A DNA stretch of 62,569 nucleotides from Thermoguttaceae bacterium. Its GTDB lineage: Bacteria > Planctomycetota > Planctomycetia > Pirellulales > Thermoguttaceae. Both the position numbers and the translations under genes were made by a program. This document shows positions 25,628 through 34,405 of the stretch, piece after piece; positions within the stretch are counted from its first letter, which is position 1, and each line of letters begins with the position of its first letter. The DNA is taken from contig JAFSDX010000271.1 of NCBI GenBank assembly GCA_017436025.1, positions 1 through 62,569 of the forward strand. Reading direction: 5' to 3'. The notes below the pieces were generated by a model. The model made no database searches, was not told the DNA's origin, and saw only the letters and a list, made by a program, of their open reading frames with translations.

Positions 25628-26722
25628 TCAAGATTTTTGCGACTTATTCGCGTTATTATCCAAAATAATCGTCGTTCCGGCGAGTTTTTTCGTCGTGTAC
25701 TCGTACCGCGCGAAGATCATCCGCCCGGCGCTCGTTTGCAGAACGCTCGTTACCGTAACGACGACGCGCTCGGCGATATGGTTGCGCCCTTGATCGACGA
25801 CGACCATCGTTCCGTCGTCGAGGTACGCGACGCCCTGCCCGACTTCCTCGCCGGTCTTCACGACGTCGACCTCGAACCGTTCGCCCGGAAGGAAAACCGG
25901 TTTCAGCGAATTCGCCAAGTCGTTCAGGTTAATAACCGTTACGCCTTGCAATTTCGCAACTTTATTCAAGTTATAGTCGTTGGTGACGAGCTTTCCTTCG
26001 AGGTGTTTCGCCAGCGCGACAAGCTTCAAGTCGACCGGCTGATTCGCGTATTCCGGCAGCTCGCTGTCGTCGATTTGCAGGTCGACGCCGGGCATATTTT
26101 GGAGGCGACTCAAAATATCGAGCCCGCGACGCCCGCGCGTTCGGCGGCTGCGGTCGGCGCTGTCGGCGATGTGCTGCAGTTCGACGATCGCGAAACGCGG
26201 CATCAGGAGCGGACTGTCGACGATCTTCGTTTCCATCACGTCGGCGATGCGCCCGTCGATAACGACGCTGGTGTCGAGAATGAGCGGTTTAATCCCCTTG
26301 ACGTTCCGCTGAAATTCGACGTAAGGAATAATGAACCGAAAATCGTTTCTCGTTTGCAAAAGAAAACTGACGCCGCAATAGCAGAAGGTGATGAGGAGCG
26401 CCGACGTAACGTTGCGCCGCAAATCGTCCCCCGAACCGCTCGGGTCGCCCGCGACGTCCGCGAAGAACGGCTCCAGCGCGAGCCCCATCAGGTACGTCGT
26501 CAGCAAACCGACGAGCAGACCGAAATAAACGGCGGAAATCCACTCGATTTTTTTCTTCGGAAACGCCATATCGAGCGCGACGACGCCGAGCGCCGAAAGC
26601 AACATCAAGAAAAAGGTCGCCAAGCCGGCCGCGCTCGAACCGGTCGCGCCGCCTCGAATAATCGCGACGCCGACTCCGCTCGTTACCAAAATGAAAACGC
26701 AACGCAAAATCAATAAAGGCAT
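25628..26722 (-). CDS. PIN/TRAM domain membrane protein (YacL-like)
   Basis: 364 aa from ATG 26722, preceded by GGGAGGA at about 8 bases; the longer open frame has no comparable site. Four hydrophobic helices occupy residues 1 to about 125 (LLILRCVFILVTSGVGVAII, LATFFLMLLSALGVVAL). A PIN nuclease domain follows with the acidic motifs LDTSVVIDGRIADV, RRGLDILSRL and LVTNDYNLNKVA. A C-terminal TRAM-like beta-barrel covers roughly 290-355. YacL-type proteins are conserved, and the domain suggests RNA cleavage near the membrane; the role in the cell is not settled. It is transcribed away from metK. Confidence 0.9.
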   Translation of the reverse strand: MPLLILRCVFILVTSGVGVAIIRGGATGSSAAGLATFFLMLLSALGVVALDMAFPKKKIEWISAVYFGLLVGLLTTYLMGLALEPFFADVAGDPSGSGDDLRRNVTSALLITFCYCGVSFLLQTRNDFRFIIPYVEFQRNVKGIKPLILDTSVVIDGRIADVMETKIVDSPLLMPRFAIVELQHIADSADRSRRTRGRRGLDILSRLQNMPGVDLQIDDSELPEYANQPVDLKLVALAKHLEGKLVTNDYNLNKVAKLQGVTVINLNDLANSLKPVFLPGERFEVDVVKTGEEVGQGVAYLDDGTMVVVDQGRNHIAERVVVTVTSVLQTSAGRMIFARYEYTTKKLAGTTIILDNNANKSQKS

Positions 26723-27289
26723 ATTCGATTCCTCCCAACCGTCTTCCAACGTCGTTCGCTCGAAATCGGCGCCGCGCGAGACCCCAAACGGTTCCGACGC
26801 GCGGGCCGAAGACGCCGCCCGGAAAACGCCGAGTCGACGTTTATAATCGTTTCGATTAATTATAGCGCCGGACGCCCGATTTTACTAGCGCCCGCGTCCC
26901 GTTTTTTTTCGTTTTTCCCCTGAAAAAACCGATTCCGCCCCCTCCAAAGTCCGCGCGAAACGGCCCGCTCGACGACAAACGAAAAAACGCGTCCTTTCGT
27001 TCGTATCTCAACGCTCGATTAACGTCGCGACGACGAAAAAAATTTACGAAAAGACCGAAGGAAAAGGGGAAAAATCTTAGTCCCCCCCTTGCGCTACGTC
27101 CGCGTCGAGAGTATCATTTAGTGAAGCGGAGGAATCGAAGCGACTCGCGCGGGCAAGCCGCTTTTACCGCGCTTTTTCAAAAATAACGCTATTGTCAACC
27201 GCATTTTTTCCAATTCCCTTATCAACGCGCCGCACTTCGCCGCAAACGTTTAAACGCGACGAAACGACGTTAAGGAGACGAAAACCATA
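26723..27289. other. Divergent intergenic region between the PIN/TRAM gene and metK
   Basis: 567 bp with several A- or T-rich runs but no gene. I looked for an S-adenosylmethionine riboswitch before metK and saw no recognisable core. The only clear signal is the metK ribosome-binding site AAGGAG (27272-27277). Confidence 0.5.
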
Positions 27290-28444
27290 ATGGCGAAACG
27301 ATATTTCACCAGCGAAGCCGTCGGCATGGGCCACCCGGACAAACTCGCCGACCGCGTTTCGGACAGCGTTCTCGACGCCTGCTTGGCGCAAGACCCGATG
27401 AGCCGCGTCGCTTGCGAAACGATGACGACGACCGGTTTGGCCGTCGTCGCGGGCGAAATCACGACGAAAGCGCAGCTCGACTACCAACAAATCGTTCGCG
27501 GCGCCATCGAACGCGTCGGCTACACGGACGACGAATACGGCATTAACGCGAAAACCTGCGCCGTTATGATCGCGCTCGACCGCCAAAGCCCGGACATCGC
27601 GCAGGGCGTCGACGCGTCCGACTCGAAAGACGTCGGCGCCGGCGACCAAGGCCTTATGTTCGGTTACGCTTGCAACCAAACGCCGGAGCTTATGCCGCTC
27701 CCGATCGCGTTGGCGCACCGCATCACGAACCGCTTGGCCGACCAACGTTTCGCGAAGGAAGTCGATTGGCTCCGTCCGGACTCGAAGAGCCAAGTTACCG
27801 TCGAATACGACGGCGACAAACCGGTTCGCGTCGACGCCGTCGTCGTCTCGACGCAACACGACCCGTCGATCGACCAAGCCGGCATCCGCGATTGGATCAT
27901 CCCGAACACGATCGCTCCGTGCATCCCGGCCGAGCTTCTCGATGAAAATACGAAATATTACGTCAACCCGACCGGCAAATTCGTCGTCGGCGGCCCGCAC
28001 GGCGACTGCGGCCTCACCGGTCGCAAAATCATCGTCGACACTTACGGCGGTTGGGCGCGACACGGGGGCGGCGCGTTCTCCGGCAAAGACCCGACCAAGG
28101 TCGACCGCAGCGCCGCGTATATGGCCCGTTACGTCGCGAAAAACATCGTCGCGGCGGGTTTGGCCGACTCGTGCGAAGTTCAACTCGCCTACGCCATCGG
28201 CGTTTCGGAGCCGGTCAGCGTCCTGATCGACTTGGCCGGAACCGGCAAAGTTTGCGAAAAGAAACTCGCCGAAGCGGTGCGCGAAGTCTTCCCGCTCACC
28301 CCGCGCGGCATTATCGACACGCTCCAACTCCGCCGTCCGATTTACGAAAAGACCGCGTTCGGCGGCCACTTCGGGCGCGACGACGACGATTTCACTTGGG
28401 AAAAAACCGACAAAGTCGACGCGTTGAAAGCGCTCCTCGGTTGA
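27290..28444 (+). CDS. metK: S-adenosylmethionine synthetase
   Basis: 384 aa, the standard length. It makes S-adenosylmethionine from methionine and ATP. The N-terminus has [20 protein letters not shown] with the ATP-binding His, then [41 protein letters not shown] and [16 protein letters not shown]. It ends with [15 protein letters not shown]. All active-site loops are intact. The start ATG follows AAGGAGACGAAAACCATA, a ribosome-binding site at slightly long spacing. A short hairpin, AAGCGG (28477-28482) / CCGCTT (28491-28496), just downstream could end the transcript. It supplies the methyl donor used by the methyltransferase 3 kb away, among many others. Confidence 0.97.
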   Translation: MAKRYFTSEAVGMGHPDKLADRVSDSVLDACLAQDPMSRVACETMTTTGLAVVAGEITTKAQLDYQQIVRGAIERVGYTDDEYGINAKTCAVMIALDRQSPDIAQGVDASDSKDVGAGDQGLMFGYACNQTPELMPLPIALAHRITNRLADQRFAKEVDWLRPDSKSQVTVEYDGDKPVRVDAVVVSTQHDPSIDQAGIRDWIIPNTIAPCIPAELLDENTKYYVNPTGKFVVGGPHGDCGLTGRKIIVDTYGGWARHGGGAFSGKDPTKVDRSAAYMARYVAKNIVAAGLADSCEVQLAYAIGVSEPVSVLIDLAGTGKVCEKKLAEAVREVFPLTPRGIIDTLQLRRPIYEKTAFGGHFGRDDDDFTWEKTDKVDALKALLG

Positions 28445-28734
28445 CTTTAAGCGAAAACCGTTTCCCTTGCGCGTTCAAGCGGCGTTAAAACCGCTTTAAA
28501 CGTCAAATCCGGCAAGCGCGACCGTCGAAACTTCGCCGTTTCGACCTCGCGTTTCCCCGCTCTTTCCCTTGCCTCGCGCCGTCCTAACGTAAAACGACGC
28601 GGGGGTAAGGGGGTTTTGCGTTTTAACCGCTTCCCCTCCTTTCTTTATCGCCGTCGCTCTCAAAAAAACGCTCTAAATTTTAACGTTTTTCAAAAAATAT
28701 CGCGCGTTTCGCCGTTTAAACGCCTCCCCCCTTC

Positions 28735-28762
28735 TTTACAAGTTCTTGCGTCGAGGTAAAAT
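28735..28762 (+). promoter_or_regulatory. Promoter for the DUF362 gene
   Basis: TTTACA (28735-28740), 16 bp, TAAAAT (28757-28762), placed about 75 bp before the start codon. The remainder of the 28445-28836 gap shows nothing beyond the short metK hairpin at 28477-28496. Confidence 0.6.
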
Positions 28763-28836
28763 AAAAATGCGGGCGCTCCCGTTGCGTTTTCGCGATCTTT
28801 TTTCGCTTCATTTTTCAAAACAGAAAGGCGCTCATT

Positions 28837-29778
28837 ATGGAAATGACTCGCAAGGATTTTATGAAAGCGGCCGCGCTTGCCGGTATGACGACGACCTTTA
28901 GCGCCGTCGCCCCGTTCTCGGTTCTCGCCCAACAAGGTAAAAACGCCGCCGGTTCCGACGTCGACCTCGTCGCGTTAATGGGGGGCGAACCGGGCCCGAT
29001 GTTTGAAAAAGGGATCGAAGTCCTCGGAGGAATGAAACGCTTCGTCGACCGCGGCGCCAAGGTTGTCATCAAGCCGAATATCGGTTGGGACAAAAAACCG
29101 GAACTCGCCGCGAACACGAACCCGGAACTGATCGTCGCGATGATCAACGCCGCCAAAGACTGCGGCGCGAAAGAAATCGTCGTCTTCGACAACACCTGCG
29201 ACAACTGGCGCAAGTGCTACGAAAACAGCGGCATTGAAGAAGCCGCGAAAAAAGCGGGCGCGGTCGTCGTCCCGGCGAACGAAGAACGCTATTACCGCGA
29301 AGTCAACATTCCGAACGCGAAAAAGCTCAAGAAAACGAAAATCCACGAAGCGATTCTCGATTGCGACGTTTGGTTCAACGTCCCGGTTCTCAAGAATCAC
29401 GGCGGCGCGAAGATGACGATCGCGATGAAAAACCTGATGGGAATCGTTTGGGATCGTCGCGCGTTCCACACACTCGGCCTCGACCAAACCATCGCCGATA
29501 TCGGCCTTTACGAAAAACCGGCTTGCTTGAACGTCGTCGACGCTTATCGCGCGATGAAGGCGAACGGCCCGCGCGGTCGCAACGAAGCGGACGTCGTTAC
29601 GCCGAAATGCCTCTTTATGTCGACCGACCCGGTCGCCGTCGACGTCGCCGCGATTCGCACGTTCAACCAATTCCAAAAAATGCCGCTCGAAAACGTTCGT
29701 TACGTCGCGATGGCGGAAGAACTGAAACTCGGCGTCTCCGACTTGAGCAAACTCAAGGTCGAACGCGTCAAGATGTAA
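28837..29778 (+). CDS. DUF362 domain protein with Tat-like signal
   Basis: 313 aa. The N-terminus TRKDFMKAAALAGMTTTF resembles a twin-arginine signal with one Arg replaced by Lys, followed by a cleavage region LAQQGKNAAG. The rest is a DUF362 domain: VVIKPNIGWDKKPELAANTN, IVVFDNTCDNWRKCY, WFNVPVLKNHGGAKMTIAMKNLMG and FMSTDPVAVDVAAIRTF. DUF362 proteins are often found with or fused to 4Fe-4S ferredoxin domains; their reaction is not established. The next gene on the same strand is a polyferredoxin, which fits that pattern. The ATG has AAAGG about 8 bases upstream. Confidence 0.88.
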   Translation: MEMTRKDFMKAAALAGMTTTFSAVAPFSVLAQQGKNAAGSDVDLVALMGGEPGPMFEKGIEVLGGMKRFVDRGAKVVIKPNIGWDKKPELAANTNPELIVAMINAAKDCGAKEIVVFDNTCDNWRKCYENSGIEEAAKKAGAVVVPANEERYYREVNIPNAKKLKKTKIHEAILDCDVWFNVPVLKNHGGAKMTIAMKNLMGIVWDRRAFHTLGLDQTIADIGLYEKPACLNVVDAYRAMKANGPRGRNEADVVTPKCLFMSTDPVAVDVAAIRTFNQFQKMPLENVRYVAMAEELKLGVSDLSKLKVERVKM

Positions 29779-30079
29779 TTTTTCACTCGACTTTCTTCGT
29801 TCGTCGCCGTTTTCTCTCAATCCCGGGGTAACGAAAGCGGCGACGTTCGTAATCGACGCGAAACGTCGTCTCCTTTTAAGCGCCGAAGGTTCGTTTCAAC
29901 GCTCGTTCGACGCTGGGGGAGACGTTTTGCCGTAAAAGGTCGTTTTGAAGCGTTTCCTTTCCCCGTTGATCGCCGCCGTTTTTCGACGCGTGCATTCGTT
30001 AGATCGGAGCGCGCCCGTCCTTCCGCTCCTTTCATCCGCAAGTCATTATTTTTCAACCATTTAGTTTTTAGGCGCAATT
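29779..30079. other. Spacer between the DUF362 and polyferredoxin genes
   Basis: 301 bp. I see no gene, strong terminator or clear promoter, so co-transcription of the two flanking genes is possible. Confidence 0.4.
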
Positions 30080-31987
30080 ATGCAAAACTCGTCTCGCCCG
30101 GTTCGCCGAGTCCTTCGCGCCGCGACTTTCCGCCTCCTTCGTTGGACGCGCGTCGCGCTCGCCGCCGCCGTTTTGCTCGTTTTAACGGCGTTTTTCCTCG
30201 ACTTCGCCGGTTTCGTTCCGTCGCAAGCGGTTTGGCTTGCGAAAATTCAACTGGCGCCGTCGATTTTAGCGGGCGCGTTTGGGATTTTCATCGCGCTCGT
30301 TCTTTTGACGCTTGCTTTCGGTCGTCTTTATTGCTCGATCGTTTGCCCGTTGGGAATCCTGCAAGACGCGGCGGCGTTTTTCGCCCGTCGTTTCGCGAGC
30401 GTTTCCTATTTCTTTAAAAAACGCAAGTTCGCGAAAGCGCAACGCGCCGAGCAAGCGACGCAAACGAACGCGTCCGACGCCTCGACGACGCCGAAAACGC
30501 CGGCCCAACCGCCGCGCAAGCCGGGCCGCGACTACCGTTATCGCCGCAACCCGTTTGTTTTCCGCGTCTTTTTCCTCGCGCTGGCCGTCGCGACGGTTCC
30601 GTTCGGGCTTCCGTTCCTCGCGTTGCTGGAGCCTTACGGGCTTTTCGGACGAATCGTCGTCGCCCTTTTCCAACCGATTTATCTCGTCGGCAACAACCTT
30701 CTCGCGTCGGTTCTTCAAATATTCGACGCCGACAATTATACGTTTTATTACGTCGACCCGACCCCGGCGACTTGGGCGTCGTTCGGCGTCGGCGTCGCGT
30801 CGTTCGTTATTTTACTCCTTTTCGCGCGGCGTTACGGTCGCCTTTACTGCAACTCGATTTGTCCGGTCGGAACGATTTTAGGCTTCGTTTCGAGATTTTC
30901 GTTCCTTAAAATCAAACTCGACGTCGAAAAATGCGTCGGTTGCGGACTTTGCGCGAAGGCTTGCAAAAGCTCTTGCGTCGACGTCGAAAACCGCCGAGTC
31001 GACTCGTCCCGTTGCGTCGTTTGCTTCGACTGCCTGACCGTTTGCCGCAAAGACGCGCTTTCGTTCGCTCGCAACCGCAAGGTCGAACTGGCCCCGAACG
31101 CCGACCAAGTCGACGCGAACGCGTCGAAAACCGCCGCGAATTCGGTCGCCCGTCCTCTCGACGCCCTCCTTTCGCCGCGCGAATCGAACCGACTTCGCCG
31201 CGAAATCGCCGCTTTCGACCGCGGCAAACGCGACTTCATCGCCCTCGGCGTCGCCGCGACGACGGTCGCCGTCGCCCGCTCCGTTTTCGGAGCCGACGAA
31301 ACGCCCGCTCCCGAAGCCGCAAAATCGCCGGAATCCGCAAACTCCGCCGCGTCGTCCGAAACCGCCGAGCTTTCCGCGACCGACAAACCGGCGGATTACG
31401 GCCAAACGCCCTTCAAGCGCGAACATCCGATCGCGCCGCCGGGAGCCGTTTCGTTCGAACACTTTAACAAGCGTTGCGTCGGCTGTCATCTTTGCGTCGC
31501 GAAATGCCCGCAAAAGGTTCTGAAACCGGCGACGCTCGAATACGGGCTTCGCGGTTTTATGCAGCCGCGCGTCGTTTTTTCGCTCGACCATTTTTGCAAC
31601 TTCGACTGCGTTATTTGCGGCGAAGTTTGCCCGGCGGGCGCGATTTTACCGCTGAAAATGGACGAAAAGCACCTGACGCAGATCGGTCGCGTCGTTTTCA
31701 TCAAGGAAAACTGCATTGTTTACGCCAAAAACGAAAACTGCGGCGCCTGTTCCGAACACTGCCCGACGCAAGCGGTGAAGATGGTTCCTTACGGCGACCC
31801 GGCGATCGGCTTAACGATTCCGGAAACCAACGTCGATCTTTGCGTCGGTTGCGGCGCCTGCGAGTCGATCTGCCCGGCGCGCCCCTATTTGGCGATTTAC
31901 ATCGACGGCAATCCGGTGCAACTGAAAGCGAAACCGGTTCCCAAGGAAGAAGTCCAAGAGGTGCAACTCGACGATTTCGGCTTCTGA
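30080..31987 (+). CDS. Membrane polyferredoxin, NapH-NapG-like fusion
   Basis: 635 aa. The N-terminal half has four or so membrane helices and two NapH-type motifs (GRLYCSIVCPLGIL, GRLYCNSICPVGTIL). A two-cluster ferredoxin segment follows (CVGCGLCAKACKSSC, CVVCFDCLTVCR). At about residues 380-405, GKRDFIALGVAATTVAVARS looks like an internal Tat-type signal. The C-terminal part resembles NapG, with CVGCHLCVAKCP, CNFDCVICGEVCPAG, CGACSEHCP and CVGCGACESICP. It would pass electrons from quinol or cytoplasmic donors across the membrane through a chain of 4Fe-4S clusters. No nap reductase genes are nearby; the probable partner is the DUF362 protein upstream. Confidence 0.85.
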   Translation: MQNSSRPVRRVLRAATFRLLRWTRVALAAAVLLVLTAFFLDFAGFVPSQAVWLAKIQLAPSILAGAFGIFIALVLLTLAFGRLYCSIVCPLGILQDAAAFFARRFASVSYFFKKRKFAKAQRAEQATQTNASDASTTPKTPAQPPRKPGRDYRYRRNPFVFRVFFLALAVATVPFGLPFLALLEPYGLFGRIVVALFQPIYLVGNNLLASVLQIFDADNYTFYYVDPTPATWASFGVGVASFVILLLFARRYGRLYCNSICPVGTILGFVSRFSFLKIKLDVEKCVGCGLCAKACKSSCVDVENRRVDSSRCVVCFDCLTVCRKDALSFARNRKVELAPNADQVDANASKTAANSVARPLDALLSPRESNRLRREIAAFDRGKRDFIALGVAATTVAVARSVFGADETPAPEAAKSPESANSAASSETAELSATDKPADYGQTPFKREHPIAPPGAVSFEHFNKRCVGCHLCVAKCPQKVLKPATLEYGLRGFMQPRVVFSLDHFCNFDCVICGEVCPAGAILPLKMDEKHLTQIGRVVFIKENCIVYAKNENCGACSEHCPTQAVKMVPYGDPAIGLTIPETNVDLCVGCGACESICPARPYLAIYIDGNPVQLKAKPVPKEEVQEVQLDDFGF

Positions 31988-32057
31988 CGCCGATTTCTCC
32001 TCGTTTCGACAAGTGGATTAGTCGTTAAAATCGTTATAATCCGCTTATTCCAATCAA

Positions 32058-32113
32058 AAACCGTTCGAACGTTCTCCTCATTTCTCTCGAAGGATGCGTT
32101 CGAACGGTTTTTT
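32058..32113. terminator. Strong bidirectional terminator
   Basis: A 14-bp perfect stem, AAACCGTTCGAACG (32058-32071) with CGTTCGAACGGTTT (32097-32110), has a 25-nt loop. A-runs before it and T6 (32108-32113) after it serve both convergent genes. Confidence 0.85.
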
Positions 32114-32130
32114 ACGCCGATTGCAAGATT

Positions 32131-32994
32131 TTAGCGTCTAATTCTATTTTTTAGTTCATTTTGATTTTTCACTGTTTTATCCTCGACCGCGACAAGAATA
32201 CCGCGCCGTTCCTCCAACGGAAATCGCCCGTAATCGGGAAAAGCGGTAACGCATTTCATCTCGTCGTCGACGCGTTCCGCGACAACGCGAATCGGCACCC
32301 CGAAACGCTCTTCGACGCAAACGTATCGCGGCGTTCGCTCGCTCGTTTCGTCGGCGTCTTGCAAAAACCAACGCGAATTTGAGTCGGCGAGAATATCGGA
32401 AACTTCGTACATAAAACGCTCTCCCGTCCAAAAATCGGGAATTTGCGTCTTACCAAACTTTGCGGCCTCCGGATTCGCGTGTCCGCCCGACCACCCGCGC
32501 ACGCTCGCGGTCTTCCCCGTTTCCGTTTCCGAAGTCCGCACCGTTTGCGTTATCGGTTCGCCGAACAAAATATGCCGCGTCCGTTCCCCGTCGACTCGGT
32601 TTTCGCCGCGCCGAACGGCGTTCAACTCCAGTTGTTCGCGAACGTAATCGAACCGCGCCCGACGTTCCTTCCCAAAGTCGGTCGTCGAAATAGTCGGGTG
32701 ATATTGTTTGTCGAAAAAATTCCAAAAAAGTCGCTCGTTCGCCGCCGCGTTTGCGTTATCGCTTTCCGACATAACCGCTTCGAGCCGCCGCCGTCCGCGA
32801 CCGCCCGCTTCGCCCCCTTTCCGTAAAAACTTTCGATACGCCTTTTGAAAATTAGACGCGGCTTCCGCCGTTAAGTTCCCGACGACGCTCAAACTTCCGC
32901 GAACGCCAAGAAACAACTCTAGGCGCGACGAAAGACTCCGCCGCGCCCAAACATTTCCGAACGCAAATCCGTCAAATCCTTTAAACTCTGCCAA
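32131..32994 (-). CDS. Bacterial EndoU-like ribonuclease domain protein
   Basis: About 287 aa from a TTG at 32994, which overlaps the trpS stop by 14 bp; the start is uncertain because the frame is open to 33081 inside trpS. The C-terminal part from TRHILFGEP onward matches the bacterial EndoU pattern: GWSGGHANPEAAKFGKTQIP with the likely catalytic His, DFWTGERFMYEVSDILADSN, RYVCVEERFGVPIRVV and CVTAFPDYG. The N-terminal region (AEAASNFQKAYRKFLRKGG) is basic and unassigned. EndoU domains cut RNA and in bacteria are mostly toxin tips of secreted polymorphic toxins. Here there is no signal peptide, no toxin delivery domain and no obvious immunity gene beside it. Confidence 0.68.
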   Translation of the reverse strand: MAEFKGFDGFAFGNVWARRSLSSRLELFLGVRGSLSVVGNLTAEAASNFQKAYRKFLRKGGEAGGRGRRRLEAVMSESDNANAAANERLFWNFFDKQYHPTISTTDFGKERRARFDYVREQLELNAVRRGENRVDGERTRHILFGEPITQTVRTSETETGKTASVRGWSGGHANPEAAKFGKTQIPDFWTGERFMYEVSDILADSNSRWFLQDADETSERTPRYVCVEERFGVPIRVVAERVDDEMKCVTAFPDYGRFPLEERRGILVAVEDKTVKNQNELKNRIRR

Positions 32995-33979
32995 AACCGA
33001 CGAGACGCCGCGCTTTGTCGTAAGTCTCTTCAGCGATTTGGCGAGCGTAATCGCGCCCGCGGTCGAGCGTTTCGTCGACAATCCCCGACTTCATCGTTTC
33101 GGCGAACTTATCTTGCAACTCGGCCAAGAACGCGCAAACGACTTCGGCGACTTCCTTCTTCAAATCGCCGTACCGAGCGTTCTCAAAAAGTTTTTCCGTT
33201 TCAGGAATCGTCAATCCTTTGAAAACAGAGTAAATCGTCAGCAAATTCGAAACGCCGGGCTTGTTCGTTTCGTCGAAATAAACGCCTTCGCCGGAGTCGG
33301 TAACGGCGCTCATAATCTTTTTGCGCGCTTCCTTCTCGGTATCGGTCAAGAAAATCGACGCTTTCGGGTTCTCGCAACTCTTGCTCATCTTCTTTTCCGG
33401 CGCTTGCAGGTCGCGAATTTTCGCGCCGACGGTCGGAATGAGCGGTTCCGGAACAACGAACGTTTCGCCGTACTTCGAGTTAAAACGTTGCGCCAAGTTG
33501 CGCGCCAGCTCGACGTGCTGCTTTTGATCGGCGCCGGTCGGAACGACGTGCGCGTTGTAAAGCAAAATATCGGCCGCCATCAAAATCGGATAGGTGAAAA
33601 GCCCGCACCCAATTTCCTTCTTTTTCTTCTCCTGCTCCTCGGACTTCGCCTTAAATTGCGTCATCCGCGACATTTCGCCCATATAAGCGGTGCATTCGAG
33701 AATCCAAGAGAGGTTCGCGTGTTGCGGCACTTCCGACTGAATATAAATATGATTTTCGTCCGAAGAAACGCCGCAAGCGAGGTACATCCCGACGACTTCG
33801 CGAATTCGACGATGAAGAAGTTCCGGGTCTTGCGGCACGGTGATCGCGTGCATATCCGGCACAAAAAGGAACGTTTCGTAATCGTTTTGATAATTAACGA
33901 CCTGTTTGATTCCCCCGCAATAATTTCCGATCGTCAACACGCCGCTCGGTTGCAAGCCGGTCAAGAGTCTTTTTTTCAT
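32981..33979 (-). CDS. trpS: Tryptophanyl-tRNA synthetase
   Basis: 332 aa. It charges tRNA-Trp. The class I signatures are GLQPSGVLTIGNYCGG (HIGH region as TIGN) and KKMSKSCENPKAS. Other landmarks are FVPDMHAITVPQDP, TYPILMAADILLYNAHVVPTGADQKQHVELAR and TDSGEGVYFD. The ATG at 33979 is chosen because MKKRLLTGLQPSG is the normal N-terminus and because a promoter (34052-34079) lies inside the longer open frame. Its stop codon overlaps the likely start of the EndoU-like gene. Confidence 0.96.
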   Translation of the reverse strand: MKKRLLTGLQPSGVLTIGNYCGGIKQVVNYQNDYETFLFVPDMHAITVPQDPELLHRRIREVVGMYLACGVSSDENHIYIQSEVPQHANLSWILECTAYMGEMSRMTQFKAKSEEQEKKKKEIGCGLFTYPILMAADILLYNAHVVPTGADQKQHVELARNLAQRFNSKYGETFVVPEPLIPTVGAKIRDLQAPEKKMSKSCENPKASIFLTDTEKEARKKIMSAVTDSGEGVYFDETNKPGVSNLLTIYSVFKGLTIPETEKLFENARYGDLKKEVAEVVCAFLAELQDKFAETMKSGIVDETLDRGRDYARQIAEETYDKARRLVGFGRV

Positions 33980-34051
33980 CGTTTTTCCAATTTCGCTTCT
34001 TAATTCTATTACAAGACGTTCCGCGACGGCGCGCCCAACGTCGACGTCAAT

Positions 34052-34079
34052 ATTATACTCGTTTTTCAACGTTTCGCAA
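34052..34079 (-). promoter_or_regulatory. Promoter of trpS
   Basis: On the minus strand, TTGCGA (34079-34074), 16 bp, TATAAT (34057-34052). It predicts a start near 34045, 65 bp before the trpS ATG. No T-box or leader peptide is apparent in that short leader. Confidence 0.6.
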
Positions 34080-34235
34080 GCGGGGGTTCCGTTCGTCCCT
34101 CGAAACCGTCCGTTAGTCGCGCATTAATAATATTGACAACAACGTGTAACACATCCGCTTTTCCCGCCGTTCCCTTTCCTCCGAACCATCGATTCGGCTG
34201 AAAATCGTCCGCCGAAAAAAAATTTCCTCCCCCGC

Positions 34236-34264
34236 TGGACGAAAGCGCAAAAATCGGTTAAAAT
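34236..34264 (+). promoter_or_regulatory. Promoter of apgM
   Basis: TGGACG (34236-34241), 17 bp, TAAAAT (34259-34264), about 140 bp before the start codon. With the divergent trpS promoter it accounts for the 33980-34405 gap. Confidence 0.5.
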
Positions 34265-34405
34265 AAAGACGGATAAGTTTGGAAAGCGTCGCCGTACAAC
34301 GCGTTTTCCCCTTGCCAAACGTCGCGTTCGCCCGCCGTCGTCGAGCCCCAACGCGCCGTCGTTCGCCCTTAATTTCACGTTTGCTTGAAGACGAAAGGTT
34401 GTGAA

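Noticed and set aside
26723-27289. S-adenosylmethionine riboswitch upstream of metK
   Set aside because: No recognisable conserved core, pseudoknot or terminator alternative could be found by eye.
27164-28369. 401-codon open frame antisense to metK, and similar long antisense frames (for example 34124-35590, 21358-23136, 16628-17605)
   Set aside because: They mirror strongly conserved genes on the other strand, have Arg-rich, non-protein-like composition and arise from the codon bias of the real gene.
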